DNA of 64,000 bases from NCBI GenBank assembly GCA_030448245.1, contig JAUJNH010000008.1, positions 91,432 through 155,431 of the forward strand. Direction: 5' to 3'. Of this stretch, positions 1 through 13,453 are shown piece by piece (the first letter of the stretch is position 1; the number at the start of each line of letters is the position of its first letter). Under the pieces are notes generated by a model that did no database searches, was not told the origin of the DNA, and saw nothing but the letters and a program-made list of their open reading frames with translations. A program made the position numbers and the translations under genes. The stretch is from Acidimicrobiales bacterium (GTDB lineage: Bacteria > Actinomycetota > Acidimicrobiia > Acidimicrobiales > JAUJNH01).

Positions 1-428
1 TCGATCACGACGAAGCCGGGAACGCCGAAGCAGCGGTGGACGGCGTCGCCTCCGGGGACCCGCAGCACCGTCTCGACGACCGGCGTCGACTCGAGGAGGG
101 ACTGGCGAACCGCAGCCTCCCGACTCGGCAGCCGCCAGCGGTCGTCGGCGCCCACCCACCAGTCGAGCGACCAGCCCCCCAGCCGAGGGGTGACCAGCCC
201 GGCGGGGTCGACGGCGGCGGCGGGCCCTCCGACGGCTCCGACGAGCGTCCACCGCCGCCCCGTGCGGTTGACCAGCCCCTCTCCCGCCAGCCGCGGAACG
301 AAGGCCACGTTGGCCGGGTCACCCTGCCGAGACAGCCCCCAAGGCAGCACCCACCCCCCATCCACCAACCGAGCCGTCCGCGCCGCCCGATCAACCTCCG
401 CCCCCCGACCCCGACGCCCCCACCCCAC
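1..428 (-). CDS. Unrecognised protein, N-terminal part, runs off the window edge
   Basis: The minus-strand frame ending at base 2 is open from about base 428 and has the G/C-biased third positions of a real gene. The ORF track lists only its shadows. The translation contains GGWVLPWGLSRQGDPANVAF, GGWSLDWWVGADDRW and VETVLRVPGGDAVHRCFGVP, which read like a folded, Trp-rich enzyme domain. I do not recognise the family. Start is uncertain: GTG at 428 or TTG/GTG at 368/365, just before the conserved-looking part. The C-terminal portion lies outside the window. It follows gpsA on the same strand, separated by strong hairpins, so it is probably a separate transcript. Confidence 0.6.
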   Translation of the reverse strand, partial: MGWGRRGRGAEVDRAARTARLVDGGWVLPWGLSRQGDPANVAFVPRLAGEGLVNRTGRRWTLVGAVGGPAAAVDPAGLVTPRLGGWSLDWWVGADDRWRLPSREAAVRQSLLESTPVVETVLRVPGGDAVHRCFGVPGFVVI

Positions 429-574
429 CCCGGGGTGTCTACCCCCTCGGCGCGTGGTGGTGGCTTGCAGGGGGGCGTGGGGGGCAGATGCCCCCCACAG
501 ACGGCCCGCAGGAGGCTCCGCCTCCGAGGAGCCTGAGCGCGGCCGGAGGCCGCACGACCTACCGGAGGGGGGTC

Positions 575-601
575 GGGGGGAGGGGCTCCGCCCCTCCCCC
601 C
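575..601 (-). terminator. Perfect 12-bp GC hairpin downstream of gpsA
   Basis: GGGGGGAGGGGC and GCCCCTCCCCCC flank a TCC loop and begin immediately after the gpsA stop codon. There is no U-tract. A weaker hairpin (GGAGGC/GCCTCC) lies at 511-525. Position and strength suggest a transcription end point or mRNA 3' stabiliser for gpsA; function is inferred. Confidence 0.5.
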
Positions 602-603
602 GA

Positions 604-1605
604 TTACATGATCCCGTCATGCTCGAAGCCGGTGCCGCGAGCCAGGAGGCTCCCGAGGGCGTCGGTCACGGTCCAGCCTTCGTGGCAGACGCCGGCTACG
701 GCCTCGGCGATGGGCAGGTCGAGGCCGGCGCGGCGGGCGAGGTCGACGACGGCTCGGCTGGTCTTCACGCCTTCGGCCACCATGTTCATCTCGGCGACGA
801 CCTGCTCGATGGTCTTGCCGCCGCCGAGCGCCACGCCGACGGCGCGGTTCCGGCTCTGGGGGCTCGAGCAGGTGGCGACGAGGTCGCCCATGCCGGCCAG
901 GCCTGAGAACGTGAGCGGGCGGCCGCCGAGGGCGACCCCGAGGCGGGAGAGCTCGGCCAGGCCGCGGGTGATGAGGCTGGCCTTGGTGTTGTCGCCGAAG
1001 CCCATGCCGTGGGCCATGCCGACGGCGATGGCGACGACGTTCTTCAGGGCGCCAGCCAGCTCGCAGCCGACGACGTCGTCGTTGGTGTACACCCGGAACA
1101 CGGGCGTGCCGAAGACCGACATGAGCCGCTCGGCGAGCGCCAGGTCGGCGAAGGCGACGACCGAGGCGGCCGGCTGGGCCGCGGCCACCTCCTTGGCCAG
1201 GTTGGGCCCGGTGAGCACGCCGACCGGGCTGTCCGGCAGGACCTGCTGGACCACCTCGGTCATGCGCAGCAGCGTGCCCTGCTCGACACCCTTGGCCAGG
1301 CTGACCACCGGGGTCCCGGGGCCGACGTGGGGTGCGGCCTGCTGGAGCACCGAGCGGAAGCCGTGGCTGGGAACGCCCAGCACCAGGATGTCGGCGCCCG
1401 CAACGGCCTGCTCGAGGTCACTGGTGGCCCGGACGCCCGGTGGGAGCACGTAGCCGGGCAGGTAGGCCGAGTTGGTGTGGTCGAGGTCGACCTCCTCGGC
1501 GACCTCCGGCCGCCGGGCCCAGAGGAGCACGTCGGCTCGCCGCTGGCACAGCCCTGCCACGGCGGTGCCCCAGCTGCCGGCCCCGACCACGGCCACCGTC
1601 GTCAT
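604..1605 (-). CDS. gpsA: NAD(P)-dependent glycerol-3-phosphate dehydrogenase
   Basis: This cytoplasmic enzyme reduces dihydroxyacetone phosphate to sn-glycerol 3-phosphate, the backbone for phospholipids. The 333-residue protein has the family's usual length. It opens with the dinucleotide-binding GAGSWGT (residues 8-14), has SLAKGVEQG near 102 and GPNLAKEV near 133. The catalytic-lysine helix KNVVAIAVGMAHGMGFGDNTKAS begins near 188, followed by SGLAGMGDLVATC near 245. The ATG start at 1605 puts the Rossmann strand right at the N-terminus, as expected. It is divergent from cofC, with about 60 bases between the two starts. Confidence 0.97.
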   Translation of the reverse strand: MTTVAVVGAGSWGTAVAGLCQRRADVLLWARRPEVAEEVDLDHTNSAYLPGYVLPPGVRATSDLEQAVAGADILVLGVPSHGFRSVLQQAAPHVGPGTPVVSLAKGVEQGTLLRMTEVVQQVLPDSPVGVLTGPNLAKEVAAAQPAASVVAFADLALAERLMSVFGTPVFRVYTNDDVVGCELAGALKNVVAIAVGMAHGMGFGDNTKASLITRGLAELSRLGVALGGRPLTFSGLAGMGDLVATCSSPQSRNRAVGVALGGGKTIEQVVAEMNMVAEGVKTSRAVVDLARRAGLDLPIAEAVAGVCHEGWTVTDALGSLLARGTGFEHDGIM

Positions 1606-1664
1606 CGGCTGGACCGTAGCCCTGACTTCGCGGGCGGGAAGTCGAGCGCGCGGGCTGCCCTACG

Positions 1665-2261
1665 GTGGTGGCGGTGGAGGCGGACGCCGCGGTGCTCGTG
1701 CCGGTGAAGGCCTTCGGCGAGGCCAAGCGGCGGCTGAGCCCGGCGCTCGGCGCGGCCGAACGTGCGGCCCTGTCGCGCCGCTTGACGGCCGGGGTCATCG
1801 CCGCCGCGGCGCCGCTGCCCGTGGCCGTGGTGTGCGACGACCGGGAGGTTGCGGGGTGGGCGCGCTCGCTCGGGGCCCTGGTCATCTGGGAGCCGGGCCG
1901 CGGGCTGAACGGTGCTGTCGCCGCCGGGGTGGCCCACCTCGCCGGGGAGGGTGTGCGCGTGGTGGGGGTGGCCCACGGCGACCTGGCGCAGCCGGCGGGG
2001 CTGGGAGCGCTCTGCACCGGCCATCCTCAGCGGGCGCTCTCCCTGGTGCCCGACGGCCGCGACGACGGCACGAACGTCGTCGTGGTGCCCACCGCCGCCG
2101 CCTTCCGGTTCTCCTACGGCCCCGGCTCGTTCCGCCGGCACCTGGACGAGGCGGACGCCCTCGACCTGCCCGTGCGGGTGGTGCGGGGTACCGGCCTGTC
2201 CCTCGACGTCGACCTGCCGTCCGATCTCTCGCTCCCCGGGGCCCCTGCGGGTGGCCGGTGA
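1665..2261 (+). CDS. cofC: CofC/FbiD-type guanylyltransferase of coenzyme F420 synthesis
   Basis: This family transfers GMP from GTP to 2-phospholactate or, in actinobacterial FbiD, to phosphoenolpyruvate, giving the activated precursor of the F420 side chain. The 198-residue protein begins with the nucleotidyltransferase signature VLVPVKAFGEAKRRLSP near residue 10. It has AHGDLAQP near 105 and DGTNVVVVP near 130, followed by the FSYGPGSFRRH segment typical of CofC. GTG at 1665 is chosen; an in-frame GTG lies a codon downstream. The stop overlaps the GTG of the deacetylase gene, so the two are translationally coupled. I cannot tell which phospho-acid is the substrate. Confidence 0.9.
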   Translation: MVAVEADAAVLVPVKAFGEAKRRLSPALGAAERAALSRRLTAGVIAAAAPLPVAVVCDDREVAGWARSLGALVIWEPGRGLNGAVAAGVAHLAGEGVRVVGVAHGDLAQPAGLGALCTGHPQRALSLVPDGRDDGTNVVVVPTAAAFRFSYGPGSFRRHLDEADALDLPVRVVRGTGLSLDVDLPSDLSLPGAPAGGR

Positions 2262-3022
2262 GCCAGCCGCTCGCCGGTGGCTCAGCTCCGGTGACGACCG
2301 GCCTGCCCACGCCGGCCGTGGCGCTGGCCGTCGCCGCCCACCCGGACGACGTCGAGTTCCAGGCCGGTGCCACCCTGGCCAGGTGGGCGGCGGGCGGCTG
2401 CGAGGTCCATCACCTGATCCTCACGGACGGGTCGAAGGGCACGTGGGACCCGAACACCGAACCGGCGGCGCTGGTCGCCGAGCGCGAGGCCGAGCAGCGG
2501 GCCGCCGCCCTCCGGCTCGGCGGCAGGAGTGGGGGCGTGCGGTTCCTCCGCTGGCCGGACGGCGAGCTCGAGGCCGGCCTCCGGCAGCGTGCTCAGGTGG
2601 CGGCGGCGATCCGGGAGGTGCGGCCCGAGGTGGTCCTGGGCCACGACCCGTGGAAGCGCTACCGCCTCCACCCCGACCACCGCAACGCCGGCTGGCTCGT
2701 CTGCGACGGCGTGGTGGCCGCGCGCGACCCGCTGTTCTTCCCGGAGCTGGCCACGCCCTGGCACCGCCCGCGTGCCCTACTGCTGTGGGAGGCCGACGAG
2801 GCGAACCACGTGGAGGTGGCCGACGAGGCGGCGGTCGAGGCCAAGGTGGCCGCCCTCCTGGAGCACCGCAGCCAGTTCGTCACCACCCACGGGATCACCG
2901 ACGAGGCGGACACGGTCCAGCGGGCGGCCTTCACCGCCCGGGTGCGCGCCCGTCTGGCCGAGCGTGGTGCCCTGGCGGGCGTCGGCCTTGGAGAATCCTT
3001 TCGCCGGCTCGAGGACCTCTAG
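2258..3022 (+). CDS. PIG-L family zinc-dependent deacetylase
   Basis: The 254-residue protein starts at a GTG that overlaps the cofC stop. The LmbE/PIG-L signature AVAAHPDDVEF sits near residue 27 and the third metal ligand motif HPDHRNAG near 145. Family members remove acetyl groups from GlcNAc-containing conjugates. Actinobacterial relatives include MshB and Mca of mycothiol metabolism. The exact substrate cannot be told here. The coupling to cofC suggests co-expression, not necessarily a shared pathway. The translation upstream in the long 1472-3022 ORF is a shadow of cofC. Confidence 0.88.
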   Translation: MSQPLAGGSAPVTTGLPTPAVALAVAAHPDDVEFQAGATLARWAAGGCEVHHLILTDGSKGTWDPNTEPAALVAEREAEQRAAALRLGGRSGGVRFLRWPDGELEAGLRQRAQVAAAIREVRPEVVLGHDPWKRYRLHPDHRNAGWLVCDGVVAARDPLFFPELATPWHRPRALLLWEADEANHVEVADEAAVEAKVAALLEHRSQFVTTHGITDEADTVQRAAFTARVRARLAERGALAGVGLGESFRRLEDL

Positions 3023-3043
3023 TCCTCGAGCCGGGCCCACCCG

Positions 3044-3487
3044 CTACTGCTTGGTGTTCCGCTTGGTGGCGGTCTTGGCGGCCTTGGTGGTGGGCGTGGA
3101 CGACTTGGCCGCCGTCTTCGATGACCTTCCCGCGCCGGTCTTGGCTGCGCCGGTCGTCTTGGTCGTCTTCTTCTCGCCGGGCGACTGGGCCGCCTTCGAC
3201 GCCTTCTCGACCTTCTCGACCTTGGCCCGGGAGGCCTTCTTCGTGTCCGGGGTGCTGCCGGCGCCACCGAGCCCCTTGGAGGTCTTGCCGGCCTGGGAGG
3301 TCTTGGAGGGGTTCTTCGCCGTCTTCGGCGTGGGGCCCGACTCGGACGTCTCGGCCGACTCCGCCTTGCCGGAGCCGGTCGCCCTGGTGGTCTTCACGTC
3401 GGTGTTCTGCCGGCCGGCCTCCTTCGAGCTGCCGGGGACCACCTTCTTCACGGCCGAGGCGATCTTGTTCGACTTCTTGACACCCAT
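3044..3487 (-). CDS. Lys/Ala/Thr-rich histone H1-like basic protein
   Basis: This 147-residue protein has almost no hydrophobic core. It consists of lysine-, alanine-, threonine- and serine-rich stretches such as KKASRAKVEKVEKASKAAQ and KTTGAAKTGAGRSSKTAAK, the composition of eukaryotic H1 tails and bacterial H1-like proteins. It starts 3 bases after the HU stop, so the two form an operon. A role in nucleoid compaction or RNA/DNA coating is inferred from composition and neighbour. No catalytic domain is visible. Confidence 0.75.
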   Translation of the reverse strand: MGVKKSNKIASAVKKVVPGSSKEAGRQNTDVKTTRATGSGKAESAETSESGPTPKTAKNPSKTSQAGKTSKGLGGAGSTPDTKKASRAKVEKVEKASKAAQSPGEKKTTKTTGAAKTGAGRSSKTAAKSSTPTTKAAKTATKRNTKQ

Positions 3488-3489
3488 GG

Positions 3490-3873
3490 TCAGCCCCTCT
3501 TCTTCGCGGTGGTCTTCTTGGCCGGTGCGGCCTTCTTGGCGGCCGACTTGTTGGCCGGTGCGGTCTTGGATCCTGCTGCCTTCTTGGCGGCCGACTTCTT
3601 GGCGTTGAGCGCCGTCTTGAAGCCCTGCGCCGGAGCGAACTTGACGCTCTTCGATGCCGCGATCTTGATGGAGGCCCCCGTCTGGGGGTTGCGACCCGTT
3701 CGAGCGGCGTTGGCCTTGGGTGAGAACTTCCCAAAGCCGAAGACCGACACCTCCTCGCCCTTCTTGACGGTGTCGACGATGCCGCTGAGGACGGCTTCCA
3801 CCGCCGCCTCAGCTTCCTTCTTGCCGGTTCCCGTGGACGACGCCACGTGATCGACCAGGTCTGCCTTGTTCAC
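3490..3873 (-). CDS. hupB: HU family DNA-binding protein with basic C-terminal tail
   Basis: Residues 1-90 form a classic HU fold: MNKADLVDHVASSTG, the helix EAEAAVEAVLSGIVDTVKKG, and the DNA-binding arm with FGKFSPKANAARTGRNPQTG. Residues 91-127 are a Lys/Ala-rich tail (AAKKAAPAKKTTAKK) as in mycobacterial HupB. HU bends and packages DNA. The gene begins at GTG 3873 behind an AGGAGG ribosome site. The tail composition matches the following H1-like gene, as if the two shared an origin or job. Confidence 0.95.
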   Translation of the reverse strand: MNKADLVDHVASSTGTGKKEAEAAVEAVLSGIVDTVKKGEEVSVFGFGKFSPKANAARTGRNPQTGASIKIAASKSVKFAPAQGFKTALNAKKSAAKKAAGSKTAPANKSAAKKAAPAKKTTAKKRG

Positions 3874-4008
3874 GCCACCTCCTGGTGGTTGGGGAAGTTC
3901 CTAGCAATGAAAGGGGTTCTGGCCCTCCAGGTCAAGCATCCTCCAGCGGATCCGCGGGATTTTTGGCTTCCTGGCCATCGAAACCCAGGATCTGCAAGGG
4001 TTCGGGCC

Positions 4009-4239
4009 GTGCAACCGCTGCCTGACGGGTCGTACGAGGCGATGGTCGTCGAGGTCTCGCCGCCCGCCGAAGGACGGGGCGCCCGCCTCGAGCTGGCGCT
4101 GCTGGACGGCGAGCACAAGGGCGACGTCGTGCACGTGCGGTCGCCGGGGCTGGACCCGGACGACCTCTCGCTGCTCGGCCGGGTTGCCCGAGTGACGGTC
4201 GTGGCCGGCGTCCCGGGGGTGCGCCTTGACCAGCGGTGA
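4009..4239 (+). CDS. Small unrecognised protein, 76 residues
   Basis: GTG at 4009 follows a GCAAGGG ribosome-site-like sequence. The translation VQPLPDGSYEAMVVEVSPP..RLELALLDGEHKGDVVHVRSP has the alternating pattern of a small beta-barrel, perhaps OB-like. No family is recognised. The stop overlaps the TTG start of the PPK2 gene (4226-4239), suggesting coupling. The longer 130-residue version in the ORF track starts antisense to the HU promoter and is unlikely. Confidence 0.55.
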   Translation: MQPLPDGSYEAMVVEVSPPAEGRGARLELALLDGEHKGDVVHVRSPGLDPDDLSLLGRVARVTVVAGVPGVRLDQR

Positions 4240-5053
4240 GCGGCCGGCCGCGACGGGCCGGCTCACGTCACTGGACCTGTCCGTGCGGCTGTCGAGGGAG
4301 GAGGAGGCCCGGCGGCTGGAGGCGGCGTCGCGCCGCCTGCTGCAGCTGCGGCTGGTCCTCGGCGGCCACCTGGCGGCCGACGGGACGCTCGAGGGCGAGC
4401 GCCGCCTGGGACCGCCGCTGTGCATCGTGTTCGAGGGGTGGGACGCCTCGGGCAAGGGCGGCGTCATCCGCCGGCTGGTGACGCCGCTCGACCCCCGTCA
4501 CGTGTCGGTCGCGCAGTTCGCCGCGCCCACGCCCCGCGAGAAGCGCCACCACTTCCTCTGGCGCTTCTGGCCGGTGCTGCCGGGGTGGGGCGGGATGACC
4601 GTGCTCGACCGCAGCTGGTACGGGCGGGTGCTGGTGGAGCGGGTCGAGGGCTTCGCCACCGATGAGCAGTGGGGCCGGGCCTACCAGGAGATCGTCGAGT
4701 TCGAGCACACCCTCGTGGCCGAGGGGACCATCCTGCTGAAGTTCTGGCTCGAGATCTCCGACGCCGAGCAGCTGGCCCGCTTCGAGCGGCGAGCGGGCGA
4801 CCCCCTGAAGGCGTGGAAGCTGGGTGACGAGGACTGGCGCAACCGCGGGAAGCGGGCCGACTACGAGGCCGCCATCGAGGAGATGGTGGCGCGCACCGAC
4901 CATCTCGCGGCACCGTGGCTGCTGATCCCGGCCGAGTCGAAGCGCTACGGCCGGGTGGCCGTGGTCGAGCGCACCGTGGCCGCCGTCGAGGACGGCCTGC
5001 GGGCCCGGGGCTTCGGAGAGGTCTCTCCGCTCCGACGGCCGGCGGGCGGATAG
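4226..5053 (+). CDS. ppk2: Polyphosphate kinase 2 family protein
   Basis: PPK2 enzymes move phosphate between polyphosphate and nucleotides in the cytoplasm. The 275-residue protein carries Walker A GWDASGKGG near 71-79, the lid region APTPREKRHHFLWRFW, the Walker-B-like DRSWYGR near 131, and WKLGDEDWRNR near 197, all diagnostic. Whether it phosphorylates NMPs, NDPs or AMP cannot be settled from motifs alone. Start is TTG 4226, overlapping the small upstream gene. Confidence 0.93.
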   Translation: MTSGERPAATGRLTSLDLSVRLSREEEARRLEAASRRLLQLRLVLGGHLAADGTLEGERRLGPPLCIVFEGWDASGKGGVIRRLVTPLDPRHVSVAQFAAPTPREKRHHFLWRFWPVLPGWGGMTVLDRSWYGRVLVERVEGFATDEQWGRAYQEIVEFEHTLVAEGTILLKFWLEISDAEQLARFERRAGDPLKAWKLGDEDWRNRGKRADYEAAIEEMVARTDHLAAPWLLIPAESKRYGRVAVVERTVAAVEDGLRARGFGEVSPLRRPAGG

Positions 5054-5115
5054 CGGGGCGGCGCCGAGGGCGACGGGCGCCCGGCGCCCCGGTGACTAAG
5101 GTCGCCCGACGACAA

Positions 5116-6988
<1,873 letters not shown>

Positions 6989-7135
6989 CCTGAGGTCTCC
7001 CGCCAGGGCTGCGGCCGGATGGTGGCGCTTCGTTCCTAGCTGGGCGTGTTGACCGCGCCGTGGGTTGGGTGAGTTCCGATCCGGGGATATCCTGCTTCCG
7101 TGGCCCCTCTCCTGCTCTCCCAGATCCGAACCTAG

Positions 7136-9307
7136 GTGGAAGCCATCCGGGCGCACCGGGTTCGGTCGGCGGCCGCGGCCATGGCCATCCTCCTGGTCCT
7201 GATCGCGGTGGTGCCGCCGCTGCGCAGCATCGCCACCTTGGCGGTGTCGAAGGTCATCCTCGTGGTGACCACCCCGTTCGCCCCAAGCGTGAAGGGGCTG
7301 AACACCGCCCCGGAGAGCTCGAGGGTGGTGGCGGCCGACGGCTCGCCGCTCGGCACCTTCGAAGAGGGTGAGCGGCTCCCCGTCCGGGTGGCCGACCTCC
7401 CTCCCCACGTGACCGGCGCTGTCCTCGCCGCCGAGGACGACGACTTCTACAAGCACGACGGGGTCGACCCGTCCGCCATCGTCCGGGCCACGCTCAACAT
7501 GGCCACCGGCAGCAAGCAGCAGGGTGGCTCGACCATCACCCAGCAGCTGGCCAAGCTGAACTACACCAGCGGAGAGCGCACCGTGTTCCGCAAGCTGCGC
7601 GAAGTGCTGTTCGCCACCCGCCTCGAACGGACCTACTCGAAGGACGAGCTGCTCGAGCGCTACCTCAACCAGGTCTACTTGGGGGACGGCACCTACGGCA
7701 TCGAGGCTGCGGCGCGGCGCACCTTCGGCGTGCCTGCGGCCAAGCTCACGCCCGACCAGGCCGCCGCCATCGCCGTGCGCATCCGCAGCCCGCGCAACAT
7801 CGACCCGAGGAAGAAGCCTGACGCCGTCCTGAGCCGGCGCAACACCGTGCTCGGGTCCATGGCCGATCTCGGCACCGTGCCGAAGGACCAGCTGGCCGGG
7901 CTGCAGGCCACGCCGCTCGCCCCCATCCCGCTGCCACCGTCGTCGGCCAAGCCCGAGCGCCTCGTGGTCGACCGAGCTCGGCAGGAGGCGCTGGAGCTCG
8001 ACGTCCTCGGCGGCAACGAGGAGGACAGGCTGACCAAGCTCGAGGGTGGCGGGCTCATCATCGAGACAGCGCTCGACCCGAAGGGCCAGAAGGCCGCCCG
8101 CGAGGCCGCCCAGGCCACCCTCCCCCGCCCGGAGGACGCCAGCGCCGCCATCGTCAGCGTCCAGCCGGGCGACGGTGCCATCAAGGTCCTGGTCGGCGAC
8201 TCCAAGGGCGGCCAGTTCGACGTGGCCACCAACGGTCGGCGCCAGCCGGGTTCGTCGTTCAAGCCCTTCACCTATGCGGCCGCCCTCGAGGACCGCATCC
8301 ACCCCGGCACCACCTACGAGTCCAGCTCGCCCCAGAGCTTCACCTACCGGGGCAGCACCTTCCAGGTGCAGAACGCCGAGGGCGGAACCGGCGGCCCCAT
8401 CACCTTCGACCAGGCGACGGTCGAGTCGGTGAACGTCGTCTACATGCAGGTGGCGCTCAAGGTCGGACCCGACAAGGTGAAGAAGGTGGCCGAGCGCCTG
8501 GGTGAGCCCAGCGACCTGCAGGCCGTCCCGTCTCTCGCGCTGGGCGGCGAAGGCAAGGGCGTCAGCCCGCTCGACCAGGCGGCCGCCTACGCCACCTTCG
8601 CCTCCGGCGGCACCTACGCCGAGCCCTACCTCGTGACCAGGATCAAAGACGCCACGGGCAAGGTGGTCTGGCAGCACGACAAGAAGACCCGCAAGGCGAT
8701 GGACCAGAAGCTGGCCGGCAACCTCAACCGCGTGCTCCAGCAGGCCGTCAGCGACGGCACCGGCAAGGCGGCGGCCATCGGCCGACCGGTGGCCGGCAAG
8801 ACCGGCACCACCAACGACAGCAAGGACATCTGGTTCGTCGGCTACACCCCGCAGCTGGCCACCGCGGTGTGGGTCGGGTACGTGGACGCGCCAAAGACCG
8901 TCACCGACGCCAAGGGCCGGCCCCAGTTCGGCGGCGGCCCGCCGGCCAGGATCTTCTCGGGCACCATGAAGGCGGCGCTGCAGGGCGTGAGGGACACGCC
9001 GCTGCAGGTCAACACCCCCGAGGACCTTGGGCTGAAGCTCCCGGGCGGTGCCCCCCTCCCGCCGCCGCCGCCGCCGCCGCCGGTGAACGGTGCCGCTCCG
9101 ACGACGGTGCCCCCGCTGGCCCCCCTCGACACGACCCCCCTGCCCGTGCCCACGGTGGCCCCGGTGGCGCCGCAGCCACAGGGCCCGCTGCCGACCACCC
9201 CGACGACCCGGCCACCTCGCGCCGCCACGACAACGAGGCCTCCACCCTCGACGACGACGACGAGCGCTCCGCCGCCCCCCACCACCGCCCCGGCGACGGC
9301 GCCTTGA
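7136..9307 (+). CDS. Class A penicillin-binding protein (transglycosylase/transpeptidase)
   Basis: This bifunctional peptidoglycan synthase polymerises glycan and cross-links peptides outside the membrane. The 723-residue protein has a TM anchor (about 13-35). The GT51 domain carries the catalytic-Glu segment [14 protein letters not shown] and [11 protein letters not shown]. The transpeptidase has SSFKP (nucleophile Ser), SVN and KTGTT. The last ~90 residues are a Pro/Thr-rich tail ([34 protein letters not shown]), likely wall-spanning. Start is GTG 7136. About 150 bases separate it from thiC. Confidence 0.95.
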   Translation: MEAIRAHRVRSAAAAMAILLVLIAVVPPLRSIATLAVSKVILVVTTPFAPSVKGLNTAPESSRVVAADGSPLGTFEEGERLPVRVADLPPHVTGAVLAAEDDDFYKHDGVDPSAIVRATLNMATGSKQQGGSTITQQLAKLNYTSGERTVFRKLREVLFATRLERTYSKDELLERYLNQVYLGDGTYGIEAAARRTFGVPAAKLTPDQAAAIAVRIRSPRNIDPRKKPDAVLSRRNTVLGSMADLGTVPKDQLAGLQATPLAPIPLPPSSAKPERLVVDRARQEALELDVLGGNEEDRLTKLEGGGLIIETALDPKGQKAAREAAQATLPRPEDASAAIVSVQPGDGAIKVLVGDSKGGQFDVATNGRRQPGSSFKPFTYAAALEDRIHPGTTYESSSPQSFTYRGSTFQVQNAEGGTGGPITFDQATVESVNVVYMQVALKVGPDKVKKVAERLGEPSDLQAVPSLALGGEGKGVSPLDQAAAYATFASGGTYAEPYLVTRIKDATGKVVWQHDKKTRKAMDQKLAGNLNRVLQQAVSDGTGKAAAIGRPVAGKTGTTNDSKDIWFVGYTPQLATAVWVGYVDAPKTVTDAKGRPQFGGGPPARIFSGTMKAALQGVRDTPLQVNTPEDLGLKLPGGAPLPPPPPPPPVNGAAPTTVPPLAPLDTTPLPVPTVAPVAPQPQGPLPTTPTTRPPRAATTTRPPPSTTTTSAPPPPTTAPATAP

Positions 9308-9319
9308 CCAAGGGGGTCG

Positions 9320-9817
9320 TCACCTGGCCGGCGTGACCACGAGGAGGCTGGCGGCGCCGAGGTCGATCTCGAGGCGGGCCAGTCCGCCTCTGACGTCCAG
9401 CCAGGCCTGAGCCGGGGGGCTGCCATCGAGGCGGAGGTGGCGGCCCTCCCACCGAGCCGGCCGTTCGACCAGCGGGGCCAGCAGCCATGCCGGTTCAGCG
9501 GCCGGCACGTCGACGGTGGTGCCGAGGGCGTGGAGGCGGTCTCCTTCCTGCACCCCGCGCAGGCCGGCGGCCGCCACCTCGGTCCGGTCGCCGTCCACCC
9601 GGGCGCGAGCGATCTCGCTGCCCTCGGATGTCACGAGGGTGACCAGGAGCGGCGTGACCAGGGCGAGCTCGTGGGCCCGCCGAGCCGCCTGCACGGGGTC
9701 AACGGGGGGTCCATGCTGCGCCGGACCGTGCCGGCCCACAGGTCCGAGCGCAACGACCACAGCGACGGCCAGCACCACCATCACCACCACCAGCAGAGCG
9801 GTTCGCCGCACGGGCAC
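9320..9817 (-). CDS. Unrecognised membrane-anchored protein
   Basis: The 165-residue protein has a single N-terminal hydrophobic segment (RTALLVVVMVVLAVAVVVALG). A soluble domain rich in short beta-like stretches follows, e.g. ARARVDGDRTEVAAAGLRGVQEGD. Codon bias supports coding. It lies convergent to the PBP gene and about 100 bases beyond the 3' end of lon. No family recognised; it is probably extracytoplasmic. Confidence 0.7.
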   Translation of the reverse strand: MPVRRTALLVVVMVVLAVAVVVALGPVGRHGPAQHGPPVDPVQAARRAHELALVTPLLVTLVTSEGSEIARARVDGDRTEVAAAGLRGVQEGDRLHALGTTVDVPAAEPAWLLAPLVERPARWEGRHLRLDGSPPAQAWLDVRGGLARLEIDLGAASLLVVTPAR

Positions 9818-9921
9818 CTCCGAGGACCATCGGGAGGGCAGGGGTGCCGAGCGGCCAATCGGGCCGGGCCCGCAAGACTACCCGGCCAAGCCGGGGACCC
9901 GGCCGACGGGAGCCCCGGCTC

Positions 9922-12369
<2,448 letters not shown>

Positions 12370-12461
12370 GAACGGCCCTCCTTCGAGCGGTAACGGTGTA
12401 ACTACCGTCGACGGCGCCGCTATTCCGGCACCTCGCGAGGGCCAGCGGGCAGGATGGAGCC

Positions 12462-13453
12462 GTGAGCGACCGGTGGCCTCCGCCTCCCCCTCCCCCCGGC
12501 GGGCCACCGCCGCCCGATGGGCCACCGAGCGGACCGCCGCCCCCGCCCGGGGCGCCACCGCCACCGGACCCGCCTCCTCCGCCGGCGCCCCCGCCCCGGC
12601 GGGCCCCGCCGCCGCCCGGCGGCCCCCGCCGCCGCCCGGCGGGCCACCGCCGCCACCTCCCTGGAGCCCTCCCCCGTCGGGCCCGCCACCCCAGCCGCCG
12701 CCCCAGGCCCTGCCGACCGGATGGAGCCCGCCGCCGGGCGGCCCGATGCCGCCGGGCGGCCCGATGCCCCCACCCGGGGCCCCGTTCCCGCCCCCGGGGC
12801 AGGGGCCGCCGCCGGGCTGGGGCGGCCCGCCGCCTCCCCCTCGCAAGTCCAGGACCGGCCTGGTGGTCGGCCTCGTGCTGGGCGGGCTGGCCCTCCTGGC
12901 GCTCCTCGTCATCGGCGGGACGCTGCTGGCCGTCAACAGCGGCGAGGAGGACGCCGAACCCCCGAGCACGACGGTGGACCCGCGCTCGTCGACCACGCGG
13001 GCGTCGACCGCCGGCACGGGCCCGACCACCTCGGTGGCCGGCACGGGGCCCCCCGCCTCGGTCACGGCCGACCAGGCGGAGAACTTCTTGAAGGAGCAGC
13101 AGGAGAAGGCCCTGCCCGACGTCCCCGTCTCCACGGTCACCTGCCCGTCCGAGCCCTACCGGGTGGGCCACGTCATCCTCTGCCGGATGGTGCTCCAGGC
13201 GACGCCGGTGCTCTACCAGGTCACCATCACGGGCGTTGACGCCCTCGTGGTGAAGCCGGCCAGGCCGATCATCGACACCGACAAGGCCGAGGTGCTGGTC
13301 GAGGACAACGAGGTCGGCAGCGTCGCCGACTGCGGCTCGCCCCGGATCCGTCAGGTCGAGATCGGCGCCACCTTCTCGTGCAGGACGGCCACGAGCACCT
13401 GGGACTTCACGGTCCGCGACGAGTACGGCCAGGTCGCCGGCACACGCCGCTGA
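12462..13453 (+). CDS. Membrane-anchored DUF4333-like protein with Pro/Gly-rich N-terminus (one apparent frameshift)
   Basis: GTG 12462 opens MSDRWPPPPPPPGGPPPP and the Pro/Gly-rich region breaks at a C-run (12623-12627). Adding one C joins it to the frame with PPPWSPPPSGPPPQ and everything downstream, giving 330 residues. After the low-complexity part come a TM helix (TGLVVGLVLGGLALLALLVIGG) and a Thr/Ser linker. The exported region has two cysteine-containing units (VSTVTCPSEPYRVGHVILCRM and VADCGSPRIRQVEIGATFSCR) resembling tandem DUF4333 domains. Function unknown; probable cell-surface protein. Divergent from lon. Confidence 0.8.
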
